Positions 35,801 to 47,800 of a stretch of 64,000 nucleotides of DNA are shown here, in pieces. Position numbers and translations under genes: made by a program. The notes beneath the pieces were generated by a model. That model saw only the letters and a list, made by a program, of their open reading frames with translations. It was not told the DNA's origin and made no database searches. This DNA comes from Apteryx mantelli (taxonomy: Eukaryota > Chordata > Aves > Apterygiformes > Apterygidae): contig NC_089984.1 in NCBI RefSeq assembly GCF_036417845.1, positions 4,216,001 to 4,280,000 of the forward strand, in the 5' to 3' direction. Positions within the stretch are counted from its first letter, which is position 1, and each line of letters begins with the position of its first letter.

Positions 35801-38800
35801 CACTATACCCCGGAGAGCGTTTCGTACTATAGCAAGTGGGGGTTTGGGAGCAGCTCGTCCTGGTAGCAGCAGCCTGCTGTAGGCTGTTGCTCTAGAGAGG
35901 GCATCAAAGTAGAGCATAACCACCACAACCTGGTCATGCCGTGTTTTCTGGCCACCTTAAAACCTGTTCAAGATTCGCCTGTACGGTAGCAGGTTGAATT
36001 TCTTTTTCCATCCCCTTTGCTTTTGCTGCAATGGGGCTGAAGCTGGAGCGAGAAGCACAAGCGCCTGGTGAAACATCCCGTCAATGAAGAAAAGCCTTTC
36101 CGACTCGGACCGGATGGAGCGATACCGCCCCGGAAAGCCAACGGTGGCGTCGGCCCCGGCCGTTTGGGCTCGGCTATCGCGAGGAATACTTACATGGTGC
36201 TGTCGCCCAGCTCTTCGTAGAGGTTGTTGGCGGCCGCGCTCGCCGGTTTGCCCGCTGGCAAGGCCATCTGGATTCGCGCTGTCTTCGCGCATTCGGCCTG
36301 GCGCCTTCGGTGAACCGTGGGGAAGGAGAAACATGCGTTAGAAACGGTCCGTACTCAACATAAGCCAAGGCGCGACGCTGGTTTTTTTTTGCATTTTCGT
36401 ACAGTTTTCAAAACATTCCCATCTTTTGTCTTCTTCAAGAGAAAAGTCAGGAACATGAGGATTTTTTTCTGGCTTTTCTTTGCCGACTCCCAGCACTCTA
36501 CGCTGGGCAGAAACCCCCTGACCGGCCGTATATTGCTGCCACATGCTGCACTTCCCAGGAAAACACATGTGCTAGCAGCTACGCTGCACTGATCAGGAGT
36601 TCGAGTTTCATGGAAAATTTCTGCCTCCAAGAACAATTTTCCAATGGGAAGTTTTTTTTTTTTTTTTTTTTTAACAATTTTTTTCCCCATGTGCAAATTC
36701 ACCATCACGAAGAAATTTCTATTTTCTACCTAGAAAACAAAACCGAGGCGACACGGCAGCTCTGTCCATCGAGTTTCAATCATGACCGTGGTCGATACCT
36801 GACCCTTCCCCTAAGGAAGCCTCCGTGCCTGGAGGTGCCCTTGGTTGCTTGAGGAAAACCATACGCACTAAAATATTTCTTTTTTTTCCTCTGCGGGAAA
36901 CAGGCTACGTCTTGCATCCCGAGATCTTTCTCGCGTGTTAGCATACGATAATAAAATGCACAAAATAGTCATAAAAGTGACTTTTAAAAACCAAGTTGCA
37001 CAAGGCGATAGGAACAAGCTGCAGAAGGTCACTTCTTATTGCATTTCAACCACCCTTTCGTCTTAAAAAGAAAGACCGCTCAGCTGTCGGCATTGCTATG
37101 CAAGAAACAAAGCTGGAAGTCAATACTTACTCTTTGAATCTGTTTTGTTATGCAAAAAAAAAAGACAAAGAGATAAAAAGGAAGGTTAAATGCATTCCAG
37201 TCGCAACAACGGTCCTGAGCACTGAACCTAATAGCAGTAATAAACTAGAGGCTGCTTAATTATCGCACACATAAAATTACAGAATTAATGGCATGCTTAA
37301 AAAGTCGTAATTTCCAGGACCGAACAGTATTTTAGCTGCTGCTTGCGATACTCTCGAACCAATTTTGCAGCCAGCATCAACGTGAATGACAGCAGGGAAA
37401 ACTGCTGTAGGCTTACAGAAACCTCCCGCCACCCACACACAATAGAATAAGACAGGAAAATGTGACTATATCTAGCAATATTTAACAGGTAGAGTATTAG
37501 GGGCATATTTTTATAACTGTTTTCTCATTTTAACGCACTTAGAGAACATTATAGAAAACGTCTTGCGCGGTGAAGGCGAATTATCTTTTGGCTCCCATTT
37601 AGAAGACGCCAGTTTTCTGTGATTAATAAATAATATATTATTTACACTTAGCTTCTGGGGTTGTACTGGATAGTGTTATTTCAAAGATGCTATTTAGCGG
37701 AAAAGAATAATGAACGTTTCTGACTTGTTTACAAGCCGTAAATGCAGGCTCTGTGCTGCACTCTGACAGTGATAATTTTATCCTGAAGAGAAAACTCATT
37801 TAACTTAACTACCATTTTTACAAAGAGTAATAAGTAAAATTAATTTACTGGATTTCAACCTGATCAGCGGTCTGGAAAGCCCTGCAAAACGTACCTACTC
37901 CAAGTAAAAAGTTTTAATAGGGAGAACATCTTAACAGCTCCATTATAAGCGCAGCAAGCGCGACGATTACGTTTATTCGGCTGTAATCTCTGCAGGCAGG
38001 GGCAAACTCGAGCACCCGGCTTGCCGAGATTGGCATCGGGGAAAATACTGAAGCCCCTTTTTGCAAAGGGGCACAAGATTGTAATGCAAAAACGGACCAA
38101 TTTTCCATACGGCTCACGAGAGCTTTTGGTGTTTACTAGCGCTGAAATTCCTTTTGCTTTCTTTGGTCCTTTTTGCTGATATTTTCTTTTTTCACAAAAG
38201 CGTAGTTTATTCACCACGGTCTGTTATAAATCTGACTTCCAAGCGATACTTCTAGACAACAAAAATGTGATTTTTGATGGAACGAAGCTAGGCAGATCCC
38301 TGAAAACTCTTAAAAAGAGATCGATGCTGTTTTCTGACCTAATGGTGCACCAACAGAGGTGAAGAGGTGTCTGGAGAAATTGGAATGTAAATACAATCTA
38401 CTGACACGAGCATTCACCATTGAAAAACGGCTACATTTGGGTATTTTTCTGATGTCGCTAAGCAGAGGACTCTTGCACAGGCTGCTATTTTTCCCACGCA
38501 GCGACGTGCCTTTTAAACGACGAGTACCGCGGGACTTTACTCGCTCCTACTTGCGGTGCAGGCAGGGGAAATGCCGCGGGCACCGTTTAAATCGCGCCTG
38601 GAACAGTCGAGTCCTCTTACTTTGTGTCTGAGCTACACAATACAATTTCCGATTTTTCTATTGAATCAGCAATTTTTTTTTGCATGGAATTCATATCCGA
38701 ACCTACGCTTGCATTTCAAACGTCTTGCGTTTTAGCATGTAAGCAGAACAGTCACTGCCTCATAAATTCGGAAAACGCATAAAGATGCCCCTCCCGTGCA

Positions 38801-41800
38801 TCTTCTCTTCACGTGCAAAGCCCCCACCGAGCACTGGCTACATATCGCAACGAGATGGACGTTAAAAGAGATTTTTCCTGCATGTAAACTGGCAATACAA
38901 GAACACTTTCCAATGTAGCATCTCTACAGCGATGTGGCTATCACGAAAAGGAGTAGGAGTACTTACTGTCTGTAGCTGACCATAACTATTAAAATAGCTG
39001 GCATACAGCAAAGGATGATTATGACAGCCAGAGCAAGTAATGCACCTTCCGTGTAGCCTACGGCTTGGGCCTGCTTCTTGACATTCGCTACCACGTCTGG
39101 CGTGCGGATCTCCAGGATGCGTCCCCCTTGGCCCAGGTACGGCTGAAACTCTTTGTTGATATCCAGCAGTTTGCCATCCAGGAACCTTCAACGTCGCAAA
39201 AGAGAACGATTACAGCCAAGTTCATTAACTCTGCTTGAATTACTCTTTGGTCGGGTTAATAGCTATGTTCTGATAAAGCACTTACCTCTTCTTCAAGGGC
39301 TTTAGAACATTAGAAATTCCTCATACTCCCCATGTCAAAGATCACGCCGATGTATTTAATACTAGCACATGGTTTAAACACTAAAAAGGAGAGGTGAACT
39401 CAAGCTCCTTCTCATTTCTGCAACAAGTTCTCCGTGCCATGGACAATGCTGCGCTGTGGGTAGGCCAGCCCATCTCCATGAGGAGCACCGAAGGAAGAGC
39501 ACCACGGCAAGCTGGCTTTTGCCGTGCGTTTGCCTTCGGTGCTCTGCTGCGGGGGATTAACTAACCCTCCTGCACACATTGCTAAAGGCTGCTCCCGCCT
39601 ACAGACCAGCTCCATGCTACTCTAAAAAGGAGTAAATCTTTTTTTTGAGGGCTTTTCTCAGCTTCTTCGGGAAATTTTTCAGCTGGAGAGATGGTCTACA
39701 GTGTGTTCCCTGATGACCTTCCTTTCAACATTAGGAAGAAGGGGACTCGGGAAAATTATGCTTTAAAACCCCCATCCTCCAACTGCATCATTTCCAAACC
39801 TTGTTCTCACTTCTGCTCTGTTTAGTTAGCCTCCAGGCCTCTACCGATTTAATAGACTGCAACGTTGGTACTAGGTATTGAATTATTTGAATAAGACTTC
39901 TCTCTGTTAGGCAAGACTGTTTGATGGCAAGAGGAAAACACAGAGGGACCGTGATCAGATGAACTCTTCTCCAACGACAGCGAACATCAGAAGGATGTGC
40001 CTTCTCGAACACGCTTTGGCACAGTGCCGAGGGAGTTTGCTCACTGCCTTCAGTGATAGCATCCCCTCCATCGTAGCAATTTTTAGGTGCAACCTGCGGC
40101 AAGACTCCCGAGAGACGCAAAAGGATGGGAGCAAGGAAAAGAATTAATACTGGTATTAAGCAGGCCCACAAGGCACACTGGCAAGACAGAACTGGATCTG
40201 ACATAAGACCTAGAGTATAAACTAATCAGAAACCATATTCTGTTGTCACTGCTTGCAATCTACGGCAACGTCCATCTTCTATTTAATTTTCCAATCTACT
40301 GCATCACCTAAGATCAGGACTTGAACATCATCATCACCAAGCAAAGGAATGAAACATTCCCTGAAAAAAAAACCCCTAACCAAATTATCTTATTTTCCAC
40401 ACAATCCAAGTGACTGAAAATTTCCTATTGGACTACTTTTTGGTAAAAAAACCCAGTATTTTTGCTACAGCAGCTTGCTTTGTGAGACTATTTAATTTTC
40501 CTGACAAAATATTTTGGCTAAAGTTTTCATTTCCAAAGGAGAAAAACGTTCTTGGATCAGTTTTAATGTGAGGGCTGTCCATGTCGCAGTGCCAAGTAAT
40601 AGGCTCTAGCCATAAAGAGCAAAGGGAGAGGCACCCATTGGGACGAAGGAGGGTCCTGCTGGTTCTTTGCTAGGGCAGAAGATCCCCTCACAGATATTTT
40701 CTCTTCTGCATCACTATGCTCTACTAATATTCACAACTAAGACTTTGATTTCTTCCACAAAACATTTTCTGGGTAATGGAGCAAAAATCCCTTTTCACAA
40801 CTTAAAGATCTGCAATGATGGCTTGCAAAATTAGAGTATAAACGAAGCTCTAATCCTTTTGTTGCACACTAGATGTCACTGGTGCATGCTGGATGTCCTT
40901 TGAGTTGGCGTTCGAGAGCATTCAGCTAGGACAGCATTAAATCTCTGCAAGGTTTTAACAATCTCTCGGTTAAAATTCTGCTAGCGTTTTCTTGACAAAC
41001 CTTATTTTAACAGGTTCATAACTCAACCATGCGCATTTTCTCCATGACGAAACATGACACATTGGGCAAAAGACTCAGACTTGCATAAGCTTTTTTTTTT
41101 TTTTTTTTTTTTTTAATGGAGGATGCTTTCCACTTAATATATGCAAGAGAAATTTTCTGGATGCAACTTCTTTTTATGCTCCAATAAACCAAACCCTCTT
41201 TCACATAAAAGATAAAAAAAAGACAACTGATCTTTTTACTCTATAATACTATCTAAGTGGCCTCAATTTCTTTTTTTTTTTTTTTTTTAAGAGTCTGGGG
41301 TAGAGGGAGGAACTAACTAACACAGTTACTATCCAGACACATTTTTTGGCGTAACCAGACAGATCCCTGGTTAATAAAGATGTCATGTGAACAGTCATAA
41401 GTGTCCTAAGGAGAACCATGAACCTCTGACTGCATATCAGTCTTACAAAGAACAAGAAAGGTAAAAGTCAGCATCTCTTAAGAGATACTTGGGTTTTCCT
41501 CAGCTGGCAGTGGACACTGCAATTAGGGCTGCCGTGTGCCCAAGATTTCTAAATCAGAAGCGGTGTTTTCCGCTCCAGTGGAGATTGAGGCCATTTTGGG
41601 GGAGTTTTGGACATCAGGCAGCTCCTTCAAAAGAGACCTGCGGTGAGTCCTGTGCACGTGCTGTCGTTGCGCACAACTGCATCAAGTCCGGCACATCCAG
41701 AGCACGTCGTATTTCCTTGCATCTCTTAATAAACTACTGTAGGACACGACCTGACATACTGGATTTGCCAAAACCGTACCTGGCTTCTGCCCAAGGTTAC

Positions 41801-44800
41801 CCAGAGGTGATCACGGGAGCTTCAAACGTTAGCTATGGCAAGAGATCGGACGCCGTTTGGATTTAAGGGGGTTTAGTTCTAGGAACGGAGAAATGCAACC
41901 CCGTGCGTGGTCGCGAGAGTTGACTTGCCTTGGATGCTGATGGGCATTACCTGTCTCGGCCGTCCCATCTAAGCCAACTCGGGTTGAAGCTCAGCAGCTT
42001 CGGGGGCTGTTCTAACTTGTGCCCGTGCCTGGCTGCCAGCAGCACGCGGGTCGAGCCGCTGGCGATACCTCCCTCTCTCCCGGCTCCGCTCTGCAGGCTG
42101 GACCCATGGGCTAATCCCCCTTCTGTAAACATTGCAAACTTTTGGAACGCTTGGAAAATACTTTGGTTAAACCCATTTCTATTCCTTTCTGCTGATCAAG
42201 TTTTATAAATTGTGGGCTCTGACTTCCTGACTTGCCCTCCTCTCCCCCATCATATCCAGTCTTTTAAACAAAACTGTCTCCTATTAATCCCATCTCTGCC
42301 AGGATCCTGAGCTGGCTCCCGGCCGGCAGAAGGATGGGTGTGACTCTTGGCAATCTCTTTCCAGGGCGAGGACAACCGTTACTGCCGTCTCTTGTGACCG
42401 GGGCAGCAAGAGGATAGAGCCAGTCCTCTAAAGATCAAAACTCCAGGAAAGAAGGTTGCAGAAGGAATGGCTTTATTTTTAGATTTGGGTAAGCACCTGA
42501 GCTGAGCTAAATCTCTTGAGGTTCACCCACTCGTGAGCTAAAACTTGTTAACTTCAGATTTCAAGTTACAAAACTCTCTCTGCGCTTCTCCCCTTTTAAG
42601 TTGACACTTATTCACCTCTACCCCAAAGCCAGGAGAGCATTCCCCAGGATTCTGCTGATTTAAATATTTAAAAGCTTTTGAAGAAGGAAAGAAGAAGAAA
42701 AAGCTGAGCATGCAGGCACACGGAGCATCCTAATGAGGTTGCTTCTAAGCTAATATTACCCTATACAGTTTCAAACCTGCAAAATGAATAACCTTCCCTT
42801 CACGTTTGAAAAAAAAAATTGCTTTAACCTATCTCTATTCTTTTCTGTGTATTTTACAAACCTCCCTAAAAAGACATTGCTATATTTTTCAAAGGGCCCC
42901 ATCTTCTGTCCATGAAGAGAGTTTGCATCAGAAAAAGATCCTTGTTACAGGCCTAAAAGAGGTGATTGCCCATGTGCACAGTTACTAGTTCATCTTCATA
43001 CACTGATGGTAATAGATTTGCAAAGTGCTGTCCAAAGTGAGGAGCAAAAGGGTGTCGGGATTTTCAACTGTCATCATGGTCACTTAAGTTTCCTGAAGCT
43101 GTGCATACCGCCTGATAATGTCCTTCTGACCTTGAGAGCGCTAACAATTTGAAGACCATTCACGGTAGATGAAAAAAGCCAAGGAAAGCAGAGGTGAACG
43201 ATTTAGTGATATTTAAGGCTTCCCTGTCTTGGCCTGCATTTTCTCAGGGTAGATTATGCATGCGTTTTCTGCACGCTGCTCATGCAGTGAGCGTGGCGCA
43301 TGCGGGATGCCTTAGATCCCACCTGCGCGCTCCACGCACACATGCTACAAGCCTCCTTTCTCCTGGGTGGATCAGCTGTGTTGCACACATACCGCAGAGT
43401 TGTACCTACAAAGACTATTTGTCTTGGATTTCTGCTCCTCCAGCAACACTGCTGGAACAGTAGCAAAGTGGTCGAAACCCTTATTTTCTATCTAGGTAGA
43501 AAGCTCATGCAGATGCCCACAAGCCAACAAGGATGCGCAGCTGTCCTCTTCCTGCTGGCTTTAGTCTTCCCTGAGTACAAACCCATCACGTGCTCTGATC
43601 CACAGGACAGCATAGGAAGAGCAATTTTGCAGGACTATTTCTGTGGCGGTAAGTGGACGTGGGGTTCTTCTAGAGAAAACTGAAGTGCTGCAACTGAAAC
43701 TTTCCACGCTTCCCCAGCAGACCTCTATCAACTGCAGGAAAAGCATAAAGGGATGCAAAAACAGTATTTTCCTTCTTATATGGTCTTTTTATATTGTTTG
43801 CCTCTGCCAGTACGCACAATGTTTGTGCATACAATATATGTTTTTTGAAATGAATTTTGCAGCCTCACCCAGTCATTATATGTAAGCCAGCTTCTTCAAA
43901 GCTGTTCATGGCTTTCTACTTTCCTCTGACCACTCTGGCATATATTAACTGGACCAAAGAGCTTGCTCACTGCTAGGAGCTGCAAACAGTGAACGAGACC
44001 TGAACAGAGTGTTTCTAACGGGATCCCACCTGGGCCTCAGCTCTTGGCTTCTATCTACGACCGGAAGAAAACGCAGACTTCAATGAATTTACAAGCTGCA
44101 AAAGCGGAAAAGTAAATAATAGGACAAATTGCTACCAAAAATCAAGAGAGGGTTCAAACAAAGAAAACCGTAAGTTATTAAAAGACTTAAAATAATGTAT
44201 CTTAGAGTGAAGAGCTCGAGGCAGTTCTCAAGAAAAAATTGAAGAGGATGGTTTGAGCATAAGTTTAGGCCTTGATGGGAACCAGAAACTCAAGGCACCA
44301 ATTGAGTGGCCTTGAATCCAGCACCCAAAGTTACCATAAGACTCAATGATGGAATCTGGACAAACTGAAGAAAGACAATAAGGCTAATTTTCAACAGAAA
44401 GAATAAATTACCACTAGAATAACTGTACAAAGGTTGTAGTTGGTTGTCTGTTGTTGGATTTTCTTGAGCAGTTATTTTGCTGAAAGACACGCTCAAAGCA
44501 GAATTAATTCTGGGAATCCCTATGGTCTTTATTAGACCAGGGCAGACTGATCACAGCGATCTCTTCCAACCTATAAACTCTGAATATATGCAGAGCTCTA
44601 CTCTGCTATAACTCATCCATATTAAATTAAGAGCTCTGGAGAACAAGCCCCTTTCCAATCACAGTCCACTGAGATGGCTCACAGCCATTTGCTTTTTAGG
44701 CTGCTGACCGACGTGCTGCTTTATGCCATCGTTGAACAGTCTGGTCTAGCTTTCATCGAGATAAAAAGCAACCACAAAGGTGAGACACACGCAGAAAACC

Positions 44801-47800
44801 AACAGATAGCGACTGCTTTAGAAGAAGGGTTTGATTAGCATTCTTCCTGTTTTGATACGTATGCAGGACGTTGAAAGCCAGAAATATAGCTTCTGACAAA
44901 ATGATTCTACAACTGTGTTGATACACTGACAGCTGAATGGGTTGAGATCCTAATTCTGTCTCGCAACCTGCTCTCCACTAGCGATGACTAATCTAACTGC
45001 TAATTTGGAAGTAAATTGAGAAGACTAAACAGTGTCATACTGTGAATAAGTGGTCCACCTACTACTGTTCCTCATCTCTAACAGCTGGTGGGATGTCCCT
45101 ACGTGTATTTGTCTCCTCAGCCCCCTGAGGTTATGCCTGGACTACAAGACCTGTGAGCATTACTGATTTCCTGCATGTGGATGTACACCCTGGTCATGCC
45201 CGATGCCTGTGCTTCAGACTAAGAGCTAAGCTCCTCTTCGCCTTCCCTCTTTTCCTTTCCTTATGCCCCAAACAAACTGTAGAATGCCTGAAGGTCCATG
45301 ACTGGAGCACCAAAGCCAGTGGCCAGCACACTCCAGCAGCTAAATACAGTTGCAGAATTAGCAGCCTGTCTTTGCACTGCAAGACTCACTTGCAAACCTC
45401 ACGTTTTCCACTTTAATAATGAGGTGGTGAGGTTGGACAGTGGGTTGTGAAGATAACGGTCAATGGTTATGTCTACAGGAGCATTCTGGTTGGAAGCAGA
45501 AGCGTGGTTTTGAAGCTAAGCCTCCAGTTGTCTCCCCTTACCATGAGCTGATCACAGAGCAATTTTGGCATGCCAAAAATAAATCACTTCAGAGCAATCT
45601 GAACGGGAAGTTTCTCTCCAGCGTGCACCAAACGTATTGTGACCCCCTCACAAGCAACAAGATCTGAACCACATGCGTGCTGGGGCCTTTCAGGTCAATG
45701 GATAGGACTGAAACTAGGAAGGAGCAACCACCCAAACTGCATATAGTGTAGACATAGGGGTCACGTGCCAACTGCTTCAACAGATTTATCTTTTCCTGTT
45801 GCGTCAAATCACTTGCTAACAGAAACAAACAGGCTTCAAAACAGTCATCAGAAGCACAGAAAGAGTGACAAATAAGATACTTACTTAAAAAGTTCGTTCC
45901 TCATTATAGCTCTGTTTGTCTGAGGGTCGATCGCGTAGACCATCAGGTCAGACTTCGTATAATCCTCCTCAGAGTATCCATCCCCGAACCTCCGCGCCCC
46001 AATCGATTCCACCACTACCGTTGCACCAGGAATCTGGTCTTGGATGTAGCGTTCCAGAATCCTAAAAATGAGATGGAGCCAGAAAGCTACAGTGATTTAT
46101 TTCTCCTAATCAAGACTGACAACGGTCTGAACTAGATGCTAATAGATAAAAACTCTAGTTTAGAAGGTAACCTTCAGAGCACTTTTTATAAAATCTCCAG
46201 TCTAACATAACTTCTTAAATGCTCAGCTCTTGGGAAAAGCTTGGCAACGTTAGGGGAGGTCACCAGAAACGGTGTCCTTAAGTCTAACTCTTTGTATTCA
46301 TGACATCAGTTGAGTTTTAAACTGCTCTTGGGAAATACCAACTATATTTTACAAATAAGAACTGTCATCCTCTTATATAAAAGTCATACGACTTCAGAAC
46401 TCTGCAGTTCCAGCTTTACACAGGGTGCATATAATAAATTCTCCCACACAGAAACAACAACATCAACCCTTTTCCGTGGGCTATTTCACCTGGGCCTCCA
46501 ATAAAGCACAACGGATCAGGTGCCAGAACACCTGCTACTCCGAAAGGCATGAGCAAGTTTTACAGCCCTAAGAAAGTCAGAATATCGAGCCAACAGGTTT
46601 ACCCCAGGAAAAAAAATATAATAAATTGCACAAGTTATACAAGCAGAAGAAAGATAGGTTAATAGAATTTACAGGCAGCTATGCCCGAGATAACAAGGGT
46701 GTAATAACAATAGACCAAAACAAGTCTACTCTTTTTCCAAAGAGAAGCAGGAATGGGCATGTGCAGAACCTCCCTCCAAAGAAGCAGAAGTACTCATGCC
46801 TACGCTGAGTCGAAATGTCTACACCGTGACTGCTTAAGCAGCAAATCAACAGGGCAAGGTCTTCACTGAGCACCTGAGAAGTTCCTGCACAGACAGCAAG
46901 CACACCTGACGCTGAGGTATAGGGAATTTATGGAAAATTATAAGCCTGGCTCACTCTGCCACTCAAGCAGCTTCAGAAAGGACAATAACTTTAAAATAGA
47001 GTTAAAAAACCCTCATATTATTATTCTTCCTCCCTGTCTGGTCTGCTACTGTAACGGTGCCCATGAACTTGTTGAGCTCCTGTAGCATGCTACAAACTAA
47101 AACCACCCATTTTAGGAGTCCTCACTGCTTCTGGGCATCTGCAGCTCTGCGTATCCAAGGAGAAAGGGATTTAGACGTACTGCAGCCCAACTCTCTGAAC
47201 TTAAACTCCTGTATGCAACTGGGACAACTGCTGTTGCCATCAAGACTGCACCTGGGGGTGACAGCAGAGATGGCTGGGGAGCCAAATGCAGGCAAGAATG
47301 GATGGAGCCAGAAGGAAAATGGAAAGCTGTGTAGACAGCGCCATCAGAAGCGTTTCAACCATCGCTTTGGGGCAAGGACATTAATACATCTCAAAGGATG
47401 CAAAAGCATGAGAACAAGAGGGAACATGCTACCTGAGGTATTAAGGACACAGGCACCGGCTGCTGAGGAAGACAAATCTTGCAAAAACAAAGAGGAGCAT
47501 GGATGAATTTAAGAACTCACTTGGTGTCTTAAACACAATATTTTGCAGTTGCTGAGGTTACATTTTGCTGTTGCTTTTTTTCCCCCCCCGATGCGTGATT
47601 TCCAAAGCAAAGTAATGCTGACAAAGCAATATTGCCAACTTGTAATTTTTCGAGGCCACTGATTCCCATTTATCCACCCAGCTCCTCCGCTCTTTGCGTG
47701 AAAATCTAGCACGTGCTGAACACACAAGCGTTTCCAAAAGAGTCTGAAAAATCGAAGTCTGTCAGAACTAGGTCCTAATCTAGCAGCAAATATATACGCT

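Noticed and set aside
47057..47506. 149-aa plus-strand open frame in a PCDH15 intron
   Set aside because: No domain recognised and no signs of coding; kept as chance.
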